Below are positions 27,808-38,554 of a stretch of 64,000 nt of DNA, one piece after another. Position numbers and translations under genes: made by a program. Origin of the DNA: Rhizobium chutanense (GTDB lineage Bacteria > Pseudomonadota > Alphaproteobacteria > Rhizobiales > Rhizobiaceae). Location: the NCBI RefSeq assembly GCF_002531935.1, contig NZ_NWSV01000006.1:245587-309586 (forward strand). The letters run 5' to 3'. How positions within the stretch are numbered: position 1 is the first letter of the stretch; every line of letters starts with the position of its first letter. Below the pieces are notes generated by a model. That model was not told the DNA's origin. It saw only the letters and a list, made by a program, of their open reading frames with translations, and ran no database searches.

Positions 27808-28755
27808 ATGGCCAAGATCACCAATGTAGCGGTCCAGATGGACCATGTCGAAGGCATCAATATCGCAGGCGATTCCACCTTCGCCATGAGCCTGGAAGCG
27901 CAGGCCCGCGGCTACAGGCTGTTCCATTACACGCCCGACCGCCTGAGCTTCCGCGACGGCAAGCTCTTTGCCAGCGTCGAGCCGATGGTGCTGCGCGACG
28001 TCAAGGGCGATCACTTCGAACTCGGCACGCCCGAGCGCGTCGATCTTTCGACCATGGATGTGGTGCTGCTGCGCCAGGATCCGCCCTTCGACATGGCCTA
28101 TATCACCTCGACGCATCTGCTCGAGCGCATCCACCCGAAGACGCTCGTCGTCAACGATCCGGCCTGGGTGCGCAATTCGCCGGAAAAGATCTTCGTCACC
28201 GAATTTGCCGACCTGATGCCGAAGACGCTGATCACCAAGGACCCGGCCGAAATCCGCCGCTTCCGCGACGAGATGGGCGACATCATCCTGAAGCCGCTCT
28301 ACGGCAATGGCGGCGCCGGCGTCTTCCATTCGACCCGCGACGACCGCAACCTTTCCTCGCTGCTCGAAATGTTCGGCCAGCTCTTCCGCGAGCCCTTCAT
28401 CGCCCAGCAATATCTGCCCGACGTGCGCAAGGGCGACAAACGCATCATCCTGGTCGACGGCGAATTCGCCGGCGCCATCAACCGCGTGCCGGCCGAGCAT
28501 GACAGCCGCTCCAACATGCATGTCGGCGGCCGCGCCGAGGCGACCGAGTTGACGGCGCGTGAGCAGGAAATCTGCGCCCGCATCGGCCCGGCGCTGCGCG
28601 AGCGCGGCTTCCTGCTCGTCGGTATTGATGTGATCGGCGATTATATGACCGAGATCAACGTCACCTCGCCGACAGGCATCCGCGAGGTCAAAAAATTCGG
28701 CGGCGCCGATATCGCAAGCCTGCTCTGGGATGCGATCGAGCGCAAACGCGGTTGA
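27808..28755 (+). CDS. gshB: Glutathione synthetase
   Basis: ATP-grasp enzyme joining gamma-glutamylcysteine and glycine. The 315-residue protein has [21 protein letters not shown] at the start, [12 protein letters not shown], the ATP-grasp segment [16 protein letters not shown], and the metal-binding end [28 protein letters not shown] precedes the ATG. It normally follows yraN; here it lies after the transporter cassette. Confidence 0.96.
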   Translation: MAKITNVAVQMDHVEGINIAGDSTFAMSLEAQARGYRLFHYTPDRLSFRDGKLFASVEPMVLRDVKGDHFELGTPERVDLSTMDVVLLRQDPPFDMAYITSTHLLERIHPKTLVVNDPAWVRNSPEKIFVTEFADLMPKTLITKDPAEIRRFRDEMGDIILKPLYGNGGAGVFHSTRDDRNLSSLLEMFGQLFREPFIAQQYLPDVRKGDKRIILVDGEFAGAINRVPAEHDSRSNMHVGGRAEATELTAREQEICARIGPALRERGFLLVGIDVIGDYMTEINVTSPTGIREVKKFGGADIASLLWDAIERKRG

Positions 28756-28897
28756 TCCTGCCGCGTGACCCCACGCGCCTGCTGTGACCGGTACAACCCC
28801 GGTCGCGGCCTGTATCCGAATAAGTTCCTTGATTGTTCTTGTTTTATTCCTGCTTCCATGCCAGATTGCAACCGCTGGCCCTGAAGGGTTGCAGGGC

Positions 28898-29032
28898 TAG
28901 AGCAATTCCAGCAAAAGTGCATCGCGGTTTTGCCTGGCAAAGCGCGAAGCCCCTTTGCCGGGAATTGCGTGAAAACAAAGAGATAGAGCATCTCCGTGGT
29001 TCGGAGAAAAACGGAAATGCTCTATAACGGTT
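28898..29032. repeat. Dispersed rhizobial intergenic repeat between gshB and comM
   Basis: Contains two inverted-repeat modules: AGAGCAATTCC against GGAATTGC, and AGAGCATCTCCG with CGGAAATGCTCT around a short centre. This pattern resembles the common AGAGCAATTCC...GGAATTGCGT repeats seen between genes in Rhizobiaceae. It fills most of the gap from 28756 to 29052. Confidence 0.55.
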
Positions 29033-29052
29033 TGCGGGCAGGGGATGGGTTT

Positions 29053-30585
29053 ATGGTCGCGCGTGTCAGTACGGTGGCATTCCAGGGCATCGAAGGTGTG
29101 CCAGTCGAGGTCCAGGTCATGGTCGCTCCCGGCAAGATCGGCATGCAGATCGTCGGCCTGCCCGATAAGGCGGTGGCCGAAAGCCGCGAGCGCGTCCAGG
29201 CCGCCCTTCACGCCTCCGGCCTGGCGCTGCCGGGAAAGCGGGTGACCGTCAATCTGGCACCGGCCGATCTGCCGAAGGAAGGCTCGCATTTCGATCTTCC
29301 CATCGCCCTTGCGCTGATGGCCGCGCTCGGCGCCATTCCCGCCGATGCGCTGTCGGATTTTGTCGTCGTCGGTGAACTCAATCTCGACGGAACGATTGCC
29401 GCCATATCAGGCGCGCTGCCGGCCGCAATCGGCGCCAACGCGCTCGGCAAGGGTCTGATCTGCCCGGCCGAAAGCGGCGCCGAAGCCGCCTGGGCCGGCG
29501 CCGACGTCGACATCCTCGCTCCGCGCAGCCTGATTGCCCTTGCCAATCATTTCCGCGGCACGCAGGTGCTCTCCCGCCCGGAAGCGTCGATCCGCGCCAA
29601 TGCCGCCAACCTGCCTGACCTTGCCGAGATCAAGGGCCAGGAAAGCGCCAAACGGGCGCTCGAGGTCGCGGCCGCCGGCGGCCATAACCTCCTGATGGTC
29701 GGTCCTCCCGGCTCGGGCAAATCGATGCTGGCGTCCCGGCTGCCGTCGATCCTGCCGCCGCTTTCGGCCGCCGAGCTGCTCGAAGTGTCGATGGTCCATT
29801 CGATCGCCGGCCAGCTCACCGGCGGCAAGCTTTCCGATCGCCGGCCCTTCCGCACCCCGCATCATTCCGCCACCATGGCGGCGCTGGTCGGCGGCGGCAT
29901 TCGTGCCCGGCCGGGCGAGGCCTCGCTCGCCCATCACGGCGTGCTCTTCCTCGACGAATTTCCCGAGTTCACGCCGCAGGCGCTCGACGCGCTGCGCCAG
30001 CCGCTGGAAGGCGGCGAATGCGTCATTGCGCGTGCCAATCACCGCGTCTCCTATCCGGCCAAATTCCAGCTGATCGCGGCGATGAACCCCTGCCGCTGCG
30101 GCATGGCCGGCGAACCCGGCCACACCTGCGCCCGCGGCCCGCGCTGCATGAGCGATTATCAGGCCCGCATCTCCGGCCCGCTGATGGACCGCATCGATAT
30201 CCGCATCGACGTACCCGCCGTCTCCGCCGCCGATCTCATCCGGCCGATGGCGGCTGAATCCAGCGCCGACGTCGCCCGCCGCGTCGCCCGCGCCCGCGAG
30301 ATCCAGCAGCAGCGTTTCGAGGCCGCCGGCGCCAAAGGCATCGGCACCAACGCCCGCTGCTCCACATCCATGATCGAAAAACTCGCCGAACCCGACGCCG
30401 GCGGCCTGCAGCTCTTGCGCGACGCCGCCGAAAAAATGAAATTCTCCGCCCGCGGCTACCACCGCGTCCTCAAGGTCGCCCGCACGCTCGCCGATCTCGA
30501 CGACAAACCGACGGTTGGCCGCATGCATCTGGCCGAGGCGATCTCCTACCGCATTGCGGGGGAGAGGTTGACGGCTGCGGCATAA
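29053..30585 (+). CDS. comM: ComM/YifB family Mg-chelatase-like AAA+ ATPase
   Basis: A 510-residue hexameric helicase-type protein that in Vibrio promotes branch migration during DNA uptake. The N-terminal Lon-like domain (GKIGMQIVGLPDKAVAESRERV) precedes Walker A GPPGSGKSML at 217-226, Walker B LFLDEFPEF, and the Cys-rich segment AAMNPCRCGMAGEPGHTC. ATG 29053 gives the conserved start MVARVSTVAFQGIEG; an upstream ATG would read through the repeat. Confidence 0.94.
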   Translation: MVARVSTVAFQGIEGVPVEVQVMVAPGKIGMQIVGLPDKAVAESRERVQAALHASGLALPGKRVTVNLAPADLPKEGSHFDLPIALALMAALGAIPADALSDFVVVGELNLDGTIAAISGALPAAIGANALGKGLICPAESGAEAAWAGADVDILAPRSLIALANHFRGTQVLSRPEASIRANAANLPDLAEIKGQESAKRALEVAAAGGHNLLMVGPPGSGKSMLASRLPSILPPLSAAELLEVSMVHSIAGQLTGGKLSDRRPFRTPHHSATMAALVGGGIRARPGEASLAHHGVLFLDEFPEFTPQALDALRQPLEGGECVIARANHRVSYPAKFQLIAAMNPCRCGMAGEPGHTCARGPRCMSDYQARISGPLMDRIDIRIDVPAVSAADLIRPMAAESSADVARRVARAREIQQQRFEAAGAKGIGTNARCSTSMIEKLAEPDAGGLQLLRDAAEKMKFSARGYHRVLKVARTLADLDDKPTVGRMHLAEAISYRIAGERLTAAA

Positions 30586-30612
30586 CAAGATGGGGGACCG
30601 CGGGCGCGCTGA

Positions 30613-30770
30613 CGTCCTGCTCTTCTCGTTGATCAGGTGGGCACGGCGGTGCTCGGTGATAAAGCCTATGACAGCAATGCCCTGCTCACGCGACATCGGG
30701 AACAAGCCATGCTTTCAATCAACGACAAATTTCGGTCTAGACCGAATTCGATGGGACGAACGTCTGCGGC
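30613..30770 (+). pseudogene. IS5-like transposase remnant
   Basis: Read in the frame of base 30613 this stretch gives ALLVDQVGTAVLGDKAYDS followed by NALL, which resembles the second catalytic-Asp region of IS5-family DDE transposases. The frame is closed by TGA just upstream (30610) and degenerates after about 35 codons. No start, no other transposase parts and no terminal repeats are visible. It is a fragment of a former insertion sequence. Confidence 0.6.
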
Positions 30771-30790
30771 TAGCTCTGCGTAATACAGGG

Positions 30791-31252
30791 TCAGCGGAGA
30801 CCGACATCTAATTCGGGGAATTTGTGATAGATGCAGTCATTGATCCTGAACCACCCTATACCATGGTCCATGTCGGCCTGCGAAAGTTCCCACTCGAACG
30901 TGTCATGGCCTTCGTAACCGTAGATTAGTGCCATGGTAGTCAACTCAGTAAACGGCCCAGGAGGAAATGGGATGCCGTACACTATCGCCTCCTTTGCAGG
31001 GAACTTTCCTTTGACGACCTTCTTGATCTCCAACTCTGCTCTTACCAACTGCCCTGGGAAATCTTTGTCGGTCGTTATCAAACCAGAAGGGCTGATGGAA
31101 AGTGATCTGACCCTCGCCTCCACGACGACCTCCGCCTTCGCAAGCAGTTCTTTCTGGCTAGGACATGGCGACATTGCCGCAGTCTGCCGCAGACCAATAG
31201 CTGACAGAACCAAAACTGCTGTACATAATAATCGCGCCTGCGCGTTCAGCAT
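30791..31252 (-). CDS. Secreted hypothetical protein, lower GC than neighbours
   Basis: A 153-residue exported protein with signal peptide MLNAQARLLCTAVLVLSAIGL..TAA. The body (AEVVVEARVRSLSISPSGL, KKVVKGKFPAKEAIVYGIPFPPGP) resembles small periplasmic beta-rich proteins but I recognise no family. ATG 31252 has GGAAGGAAAG before it. Codon use is less GC-biased than that of the flanking genes, and it lies beside a transposase remnant, so recent acquisition is likely. Confidence 0.6.
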   Translation of the reverse strand: MLNAQARLLCTAVLVLSAIGLRQTAAMSPCPSQKELLAKAEVVVEARVRSLSISPSGLITTDKDFPGQLVRAELEIKKVVKGKFPAKEAIVYGIPFPPGPFTELTTMALIYGYEGHDTFEWELSQADMDHGIGWFRINDCIYHKFPELDVGLR

Positions 31253-31399
31253 TCTTTCCTTCCCACACCAGTGCACTTAGCTTTCTTCGATCCAATAAGG
31301 ATGAACGCAAATCCCCACTTAACAGTATAGAGCGCGACTTTGCCTCCAAGTTTTATCCAATTTTAAGTTCGCTCAAGCGGATTTCATCAGCAAGAGCAA

Positions 31400-31417
31400 G
31401 GGGCGCCGCAGCGCCCC
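31400..31417 (-). terminator. Hairpin downstream of cysK
   Basis: GGGGCGC/GCGCCCC stem with a four-base loop, 38 bases after the cysK stop on the minus strand. Only a weak T-rich tail follows. Confidence 0.5.
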
Positions 31418-31454
31418 AACATCCCCGCGAGGATTAAAAAGCCAAATCCCCGTC

Positions 31455-32417
<963 letters not shown>

Positions 32418-32560
32418 GGGTGCTCTCCCTTTGAAATCCTGCTCCTGAAATCGAGGGGAGAATAGGATCAAAGGCTTGAAGAGGCCAGCCCGCTCCATCC
32501 CGGGGGAGCGGAACGCGGAGAAAAAAACCTTTGGAAACCGGCTCTTGCCGAATATTTATT

Positions 32561-33178
32561 TCAGGCGGCCCGTGTGGCGATGAAGGCAGCGGTGCCGGCG
32601 AGGATGCCGGAGGCAACCCGGTTGAGCAGCTGCAGCGCGCGTGGCTTTTTCAGCATGGTGCGGGCCCGCGAGGCAAGCAGCATATAGGGCACGAGCACGA
32701 CGATCAGCACGACGAAGGTGACGGCGAGCAGCAGCGCGTAGTCACGCAGCCCGATATTGCCGATATCGATCAGCGTCGGCGCCAGCGCGACATAGAACAG
32801 CATGGTCTTCGGATTGCCGAGCGTCACCAACAGGCCGGAGAGGAAGGACAGGCCGATATTGCTGGATTTCTTCGCCGCGATATCCTGCGGCAGCAATCCC
32901 GCCGTCCAGAGTTTCCAGGCGATATAGCCGAGATAAAGCGCGCCGGCGATCTTGATGGCGACGAACACCTCGGTGAAGGTCTGCGCCACGAAGGCAAGGC
33001 CGAGAATGACCGCGGTAAGATAGATCATGTCGCCGAGCACCAGGCCGAGACCCATGAAGAGGGTCTCACGGAAATTCGAGCCGAGCGCGCGGGCGACGAC
33101 CGCGGTGATCCCGGGTCCGGGAATGGCGGCTGCGATGAACAGCGCTCCGGCATAGGCGATCAGGGCAGTCAGGCTCAT
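32561..33178 (-). CDS. LysE/RhtB-family amino-acid exporter
   Basis: A 205-residue inner-membrane protein with about six hydrophobic segments. FIAAAIPGPGITAVVARALG near the N terminus is the LysE/RhtB signature, and SGLLVTLGNPKTMLFYVAL is the second conserved segment. It would export an amino acid or homoserine-lactone-like solute; the substrate is not evident. It lies upstream of cysK in the same direction, 143 bases away. Confidence 0.9.
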   Translation of the reverse strand: MSLTALIAYAGALFIAAAIPGPGITAVVARALGSNFRETLFMGLGLVLGDMIYLTAVILGLAFVAQTFTEVFVAIKIAGALYLGYIAWKLWTAGLLPQDIAAKKSSNIGLSFLSGLLVTLGNPKTMLFYVALAPTLIDIGNIGLRDYALLLAVTFVVLIVVLVPYMLLASRARTMLKKPRALQLLNRVASGILAGTAAFIATRAA

Positions 33179-33297
33179 CTGTCATATCCACTGGATTGGG
33201 TAATCTCTCTATAGGCGCGCGTTGCGGTCTCATCAATGCATCGGCGCTGATCTGTCCATCAGCATCAGGAATAGGTCTGCTGAACCATCATCCACTT

Positions 33298-33324
33298 GGA
33301 AAGCGTTCCGGCCTTGCTAGTTTT
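33298..33324 (+). promoter_or_regulatory. Candidate EcfG-type general-stress promoter of dps
   Basis: GGAAA, 17 bases, then GTTTTC approximates the alphaproteobacterial stress sigma consensus GGAAC-N16/17-cGTTt, about 90 bases upstream of the dps start. One -35 position differs. Confidence 0.3.
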
Positions 33325-33410
33325 CTCTCTGCACGCGCCCCCGGCGTTCTCCGCGCTTCTCCAAGAGGAGCGCGGCGCTGTCGAGATTTTTCAGCACCAA
33401 GGAGAGAATG

Positions 33411-33923
33411 ATGTCCCCTAGCTCCGCCGAAACCCGCAGACTTTCGCCCCTCAAGACGCCGTCCACCCTGTCGACCAACGCCGTCACCGACATTTCGGCG
33501 GCGCTGACCGCGCTGCTTGCCGATGTCTTTACCCTTTATGTGAAGACCAAGAATTTCCACTGGCACATGTCCGGCCCGCATTTTCGCGACTACCATCTGC
33601 TGCTCGACGAACAGGCCGAGCAGATTTTTGCCATGACCGACGACGTCGCCGAGCGCGCCCGCAAGATCGGCGGCGTGACCTTGCGCTCGATCGGCCAGAT
33701 CGCCCGCCAGCAGCGTATTGCCGACAATGACGCGGATTTCGTCACGCCCGAGGATATGCTGTCGGAACTGCGCGAGGACAACGCCCAGCTGGTTTCGCTG
33801 CTGCGCGAAGTGCACGATCTCTGCGACGAGCATAAGGATGTCGCAACCGCCAGCCTGATCGAAAACTGGATCGACGAGGCCGAGCGCCGCACCTGGTTCC
33901 TGTTCGAAACGACGCGCAGATAG
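33411..33923 (+). CDS. dps: Dps family ferritin-like DNA-protection protein
   Basis: Forms 12-mers that oxidise and store iron and protect DNA under stress. The 170-residue protein has the ferroxidase helix KTKNFHWHMSGPHFRDYHLLLDEQAE at about 46-71, supplying His, Asp and Glu ligands across subunits. Two ATGs are adjacent; ATG 33411 has GGAG at six bases, so I prefer it to 33408. It stands alone on the plus strand with its own promoter region. Confidence 0.93.
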   Translation: MSPSSAETRRLSPLKTPSTLSTNAVTDISAALTALLADVFTLYVKTKNFHWHMSGPHFRDYHLLLDEQAEQIFAMTDDVAERARKIGGVTLRSIGQIARQQRIADNDADFVTPEDMLSELREDNAQLVSLLREVHDLCDEHKDVATASLIENWIDEAERRTWFLFETTRR

Positions 33924-33981
33924 AAATAGAGCCGCAAGCCGGGCATGGCGCCGTGCGTGCGGCCTGCCCGGCTTCGAGCCC

Positions 33982-34884
33982 TCAGCTCTCCAGCGCCCTC
34001 GGACGCAGCCACCGCGGCGTCCAGCCGAGGTTCATGCCGGCGGCGGCGAGCAGGATGATGGCCGCACCTGATATCTGCATCGGCTGCAGCGCATGGCCGA
34101 AGGCCAGCCGGTCGACCAGGATCGCCGCGATCGGATAAAGGAAAGAGAGGGCGCCGGTGAGATGCGTCGGCAGCCTTTGGATCGCCCCGTAAAGCAGCAC
34201 ATACATCAGCCCGGTATGGACGACGCCGACGCTGACGAGGATCGCCCATGTCCCCACATCCTGAGGCGGATGGGAAAAATCGGTCATCGGCGCCAGCATC
34301 AGCATACCCGTCGCGACCTGAATGAGGGCGATGAGGTGCGGCGGCGTGCCCTTCAGCCATTTCGCGGCAAGGGCTGCAAGCGCGTAGAAGAAGGCGGCCC
34401 CCAGCGCCATCAGGATGCCGAGGCCGTAGCTCTCGGACGTAGCGCCGCTTCCACCCGGTTTTGCCTGGACGATCGCCATCATGCCGGCGAAGGCGAGCGC
34501 CAGCCAGAACAGCTTGGTGGCGGTGATCTTCTCGCCGAGAAACAGCGCGCCGAGCACCAGCAGCATGAAGGGCTGGGTGTTGTAGACGGTGGTGGCGATC
34601 GAGATCGTCGCATGTGAGTAGGAGGCAAACAGCAGCAGCCAGTTCAACACGATGGCGACGCCGCCGAAAACGGCGATGCCGAAGGCGCGGAGCGTGATGA
34701 TGCCGGGCCGCAGCAGCCCCAGAGCGCCGCAGATGATCAGCAAAGTCAGCGCGCCGAACAGGCAGCGCCAGAAGACGACGCCGCTGACCGGCTGGCCCGA
34801 CATGACCACGAACCAGCCGATCGTCCCCGAGATCAGCATCGCGGCCGTCATTTCCGCCGTACCTCTTTTGATATCACCACCCAT
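33982..34884 (-). CDS. EamA/DMT-family transporter
   Basis: A 300-residue inner-membrane protein with two five-helix EamA repeats (about ten hydrophobic segments; QPFMLLVLGALFLGEKITATK in the first, GALSFLYPIAAILVDRLAFG in the second). Drug/metabolite exporters of this kind often export amino acids. It is divergent from an Lrp/AsnC regulator across a short AT-rich promoter region, which suggests regulation by that protein. Confidence 0.9.
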   Translation of the reverse strand: MGGDIKRGTAEMTAAMLISGTIGWFVVMSGQPVSGVVFWRCLFGALTLLIICGALGLLRPGIITLRAFGIAVFGGVAIVLNWLLLFASYSHATISIATTVYNTQPFMLLVLGALFLGEKITATKLFWLALAFAGMMAIVQAKPGGSGATSESYGLGILMALGAAFFYALAALAAKWLKGTPPHLIALIQVATGMLMLAPMTDFSHPPQDVGTWAILVSVGVVHTGLMYVLLYGAIQRLPTHLTGALSFLYPIAAILVDRLAFGHALQPMQISGAAIILLAAAGMNLGWTPRWLRPRALES

Positions 34885-34996
34885 GATAGCCTCCTTTATG
34901 ATGACGATAAGGATATTGCGGCGGAAGACGATTTTATATAAGAATAGAACGGACGATAATCGATATCACCTAATAATATGAGGATAATCTGGCGCT

Positions 34997-35461
34997 GTGG
35001 CTAATGAAGTGCAATCGCTCGACGAAATCGACCAGGCCATGCTGGAGGCGCTGGCCGGCAATGCGCGGATTTCGCTGAAGGAATTGGCGCAGCAGGTCGG
35101 CCTGTCCTCGCCGAGCGCCGCCGAGCGTCTGCGCCGGCTGGAGGAGCGGGGCGTCGTCAAGGCCTTCACCATCGATCTCGACCCCGCCGCCGTCGGTTAT
35201 CCCCTGCAGGCGATCGTGCGCGTGCGGCCGCTGCCGGGCCAACTGCACATGGTCGAGCGCATCATCCAGGACATTCCCGAAATCGTCGAATGCGACAAGG
35301 TCACCGGCGAGGATTGTTTCATCGCCCGCCTGGTGGTGCGCTCGATGGCGGAACTCGACGGCCTCCTCGATAAGGTCGCCGAACGGGCGGAAACCAACAC
35401 CGCGATGATCAAGGCCTCGCCCGTCAAGCGCCGCCTGCCGCCGCTTTCTCGGAAAAGGTAG
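34997..35461 (+). CDS. Lrp/AsnC-family transcriptional regulator
   Basis: A 154-residue regulator. The helix-turn-helix is in LDEIDQAMLEALAGNARISLKELAQQVGLSSPSAAERLRRLEE, followed by an AsnC ligand-binding domain (VRVRPLPGQLHMVERI, CDKVTGEDCFIARLVV). The start codon is GTG 34997. It is divergently placed to the EamA exporter, the classic arrangement for an amino-acid-sensing regulator and its exporter. Confidence 0.93.
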   Translation: MANEVQSLDEIDQAMLEALAGNARISLKELAQQVGLSSPSAAERLRRLEERGVVKAFTIDLDPAAVGYPLQAIVRVRPLPGQLHMVERIIQDIPEIVECDKVTGEDCFIARLVVRSMAELDGLLDKVAERAETNTAMIKASPVKRRLPPLSRKR

Positions 35462-35546
35462 GAGTTGGCTGAGCAGGAGCCCGAGAAATCTGGCTCCGAT
35501 GGCGTCTCCCACGGGAATTGGGTGGCGTCGAGCAACCCCGTGGCCC

Positions 35547-36314
35547 TTAGTTCCCCTTCAGAACCTCTCTCACGCATTTCTCAAGCGGATCTTTTGTATC
35601 GATGAAGGACCGGCATTCGCGAATGGCATATGCTGCCGCCATTTCGGCATTACGGTTGAAGCCAGGAGTTCCCCCCGGACGGAAAGTCGCGGCAGCTCCA
35701 CCAAAAAGATCCCTAAGTCCGATCGATTGCAGCAGAACTGCGTAAAGGCAGCCTGCCGGATTGATATCGCGGTCGACGACGACGTTGATAACCGGATATC
35801 CTTTCCCGCGCTCATGGTAGCATCCGGATGTGTCCGGCTTGCTTCGGAGCGTATCAACGTCATGAACGGCTATTTGGCCCAATTTTGCCAACTTGAGCGC
35901 CTCACGATCAACGAATACGTCGACGGTCTGGGCGTTTGACGGCTGGTTCTGGTCACCGAAAGGCGCATACGGCGCTCCAATCGAGTAATCGATCGATTGG
36001 CTGGCGTTGAAATCGAGCCGGACGTCTGCGTAAGCCATGACCACAAAAAACACGCGCAAAAACTCGAGCTGCAAAGTTTGAATATCGCCCTTTTCCATGC
36101 CCTTCGCGTTGATGACGATGTTTACTTCGATAGTCTTGTCGATGTCGAGGATCGGCGCGCTCGATTTCGACACGGCAAATGCGACTATTTCTTCCGAAGA
36201 CAGAGATGAGCGAATCGACTGTAGCTTTGTTGAATCGATCGCAAGCGTCGGTGTCGCAACGAATGCTGCAGCCAGCACTGCAATCACGCGCCATGACGCG
36301 CCCTTAAATCGCAT
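35547..36314 (-). CDS. Secreted hypothetical protein, DUF2927-like
   Basis: A 255-residue exported protein with signal peptide MRFKGASWRVIAVLAAAFVATPTLA. The middle and C terminus (VNIVINAKGMEKGD, VVVDRDINPAGCLYAVLLQSIGLRDLFGG, CVREVL) recall the DUF2927 family, but I am not sure. ATG 36314 follows GGGGGGAA. Base composition is less GC-rich than neighbours, so it may be acquired. Four Cys are present. Confidence 0.6.
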   Translation of the reverse strand: MRFKGASWRVIAVLAAAFVATPTLAIDSTKLQSIRSSLSSEEIVAFAVSKSSAPILDIDKTIEVNIVINAKGMEKGDIQTLQLEFLRVFFVVMAYADVRLDFNASQSIDYSIGAPYAPFGDQNQPSNAQTVDVFVDREALKLAKLGQIAVHDVDTLRSKPDTSGCYHERGKGYPVINVVVDRDINPAGCLYAVLLQSIGLRDLFGGAAATFRPGGTPGFNRNAEMAAAYAIRECRSFIDTKDPLEKCVREVLKGN

Positions 36315-36385
36315 AAGTTCCCCCCGAGAATGCTGTTCCCGCCATTCATCAACCGACCAATGGCTTGAATGGTCTAATTGGCCAA

Positions 36386-36856
36386 TCACACGCCGGTGGA
36401 ACCGAAGCCGCCTGCGCCGCGCGCCGTTGCGCTGGCCTCGGTGATCTCCGCCACCCGCGCCTGAGTCACCGGCGCGATCACCATCTGGGCGATGCGCATG
36501 CCGCGCTCGATGAGGAAGGGCTCTTCGCCGAGATTGATCAGCAGCACCTTCACTTCGCCGCGATAGTCGCTGTCGACGGTGCCGGGCGTATTCAGGCAGG
36601 TGATGCCGTGTTTGAAGGCAAGGCCGGAGCGCGGCCGCACCTGTCCTTCGAAGCCTTCGGGAATTTCGAAGATGAAGCCGGTCGGCACCAGAGCCCGTTT
36701 GCCGGGCGAGAGCGTCAGCGGCGCTGCCGCGTCGACGGCGGCGCGCAGGTCCATGCCGGCCGCGCCCTTGCTTTCATAGGCGGGCAGGTCGAGGCCTTCG
36801 CCGTTCGCCAGGCGGATGAGGTTCAGCGTCGGTCTGATATCGTGATGAATGGTCAT
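36386..36856 (-). CDS. dut: dUTP diphosphatase
   Basis: Trimeric dUTPase converting dUTP to dUMP. The five motifs are in order over 156 residues: [46 protein letters not shown] and the C-terminal GAGGFGSTG that closes on the substrate. In related rhizobia I recall coaBC adjoining dut; here 7 kb lies between. Confidence 0.96.
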   Translation of the reverse strand: MTIHHDIRPTLNLIRLANGEGLDLPAYESKGAAGMDLRAAVDAAAPLTLSPGKRALVPTGFIFEIPEGFEGQVRPRSGLAFKHGITCLNTPGTVDSDYRGEVKVLLINLGEEPFLIERGMRIAQMVIAPVTQARVAEITEASATARGAGGFGSTGV

Positions 36857-36947
36857 GGCCCATTACTTTGCGCGAGCGCGGGCAAGGTCAATTGCATTGC
36901 CGGGCTTTAATCGCTAGATACGCCGCAATTCCACAGGATTCACAATC

Positions 36948-38531
36948 ATGGCCGAAAGCCTCGCCGAGGCGGTCTCCCGCCGCCGCACATTCGCTATTAT
37001 CGCCCACCCGGACGCGGGCAAGACGACGCTCACCGAAAAGCTGCTGCTGTTCGGCGGCGCCATTCAGCTCGCCGGCGAAGTCAAGGCGAAGAAGGACCGC
37101 ATGCAGACGCGCTCCGACTGGATGAAGATCGAGCGCGAGCGCGGCATCTCGGTCGTCACCTCGGTGATGACCTTCGAATATAACGACAATGTCTTCAACA
37201 TCCTCGACACGCCGGGTCACGAGGATTTCGCCGACGACACCTATCGCACGCTGACGGCCGTCGATGCCGCCGTCATGGTCATCGATGCCGCCAAGGGCAT
37301 CGAGCCGCGCACGCTGAAGCTGTTCGAAGTCTGCCGCATGCGCGATATCCCGATCATCACCTTCATCAACAAGATGGACAGGGAAAGCCGCGATCCCTTC
37401 GAGATCCTCGATGAAGTGGAAGAGAAGCTGGCGCTCGATACGGCGCCGATCACCTGGCCGATCGGCCGCTCGAAGACCTTTTGCGGCTCCTACAATATCG
37501 CCGCCAACACGGTGCGCGGGTCGGATACCGAAGTCGAGGGAACGCCGGTCAACGGCCCGCAGAGCGTGGCCGGCAGGCTGCCGGAAAACGAGCGGCAGGC
37601 CTTCGTTGACGAGACGGAGCTGGCGATCGAGGCCTGCCGCCCCTTCGACCGCCAGGCCTTCCTGGAAGGCCATATGACGCCGGTTTTCTTCGGCTCGGCG
37701 CTGCGCAATTTCGGCGTTCGCGATCTGATCAACGCGCTCGGCGAGTTCGCGCCGCCGCCGCGTGACCAGGTCGCCGATACCAGGACCGTGCATGCGACCG
37801 ACGACAAGATGACGGCCTTCGTCTTCAAGATCCAGGCCAACATGGATCCGAACCACCGCGACCGTATCGCCTTTGCCCGCATCTGCTCCGGCAAGCTCGA
37901 GCGCGGCATGAAGGCCAGGCTCGCCCGCACCGGCAAGCAGCTCGGTCTGACGGCGCCGCAATTCTTCTTCGCCTCGCAGCGCCAGCTCGCCGACACCGCC
38001 TATGCCGGCGACGTCGTTGGCATTCCCAATCACGGCACGCTCCGCATCGGCGATACGCTGACCGAGGGTGAAGCCCTGGTCTTCCAGGGCGTGCCGAACT
38101 TCTCGCCGGAGATCCTGCGCCGCGTGCGCCTGGAAGACGCGATGAAGGCGAAGAAACTCAAGGAAGCCCTGCAGCAGATGGCCGAAGAAGGCGTCGTCCA
38201 GCTGTTTTCGCCGGAAGACGGCTCGCCCGCCATCGTCGGCGTCGTCGGCGCCCTGCAGCTCGACGTCTTGAAGGAGCGGCTGATGGCCGAATACGGCCTG
38301 CCGGTCTCCTTCGAAATGTCGCGCTTCTCCGTCTGCCGCTGGATCTCCGCCGACCAGCCGGCCGATCTCGACAAATTCCTCACCGTCAAACGCGGCGATA
38401 TCGCCCGCGACCTCGACGGCGATCCCGTCTTCCTCGCCCAGGACGGCTTCTCGCTGCGTTACGAGTCCGAACGTTATCCGGCGATCAAGATGGTCGCCAT
38501 CAAGGAATACCACGCCGCCAAGGCGGCGTGA
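36948..38531 (+). CDS. prfC: Peptide chain release factor 3
   Basis: GTPase that recycles RF1/RF2 from the ribosome after termination. The 527-residue protein carries G1 AHPDAGKTTLTE (19-30), G3 DTPGHEDF (87-94) and G4 NKMD (141-144), with ERERGISVV before G3, followed by the RF3 domains 2 and 3. The ATG start gives MAESLAEAVSRRRTFAIIAHPD. Its 3' side is followed by a MITE-like repeat. Confidence 0.96.
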   Translation: MAESLAEAVSRRRTFAIIAHPDAGKTTLTEKLLLFGGAIQLAGEVKAKKDRMQTRSDWMKIERERGISVVTSVMTFEYNDNVFNILDTPGHEDFADDTYRTLTAVDAAVMVIDAAKGIEPRTLKLFEVCRMRDIPIITFINKMDRESRDPFEILDEVEEKLALDTAPITWPIGRSKTFCGSYNIAANTVRGSDTEVEGTPVNGPQSVAGRLPENERQAFVDETELAIEACRPFDRQAFLEGHMTPVFFGSALRNFGVRDLINALGEFAPPPRDQVADTRTVHATDDKMTAFVFKIQANMDPNHRDRIAFARICSGKLERGMKARLARTGKQLGLTAPQFFFASQRQLADTAYAGDVVGIPNHGTLRIGDTLTEGEALVFQGVPNFSPEILRRVRLEDAMKAKKLKEALQQMAEEGVVQLFSPEDGSPAIVGVVGALQLDVLKERLMAEYGLPVSFEMSRFSVCRWISADQPADLDKFLTVKRGDIARDLDGDPVFLAQDGFSLRYESERYPAIKMVAIKEYHAAKAA

Positions 38532-38554
38532 GACTGCCCCGTCGTTCACGTCCA

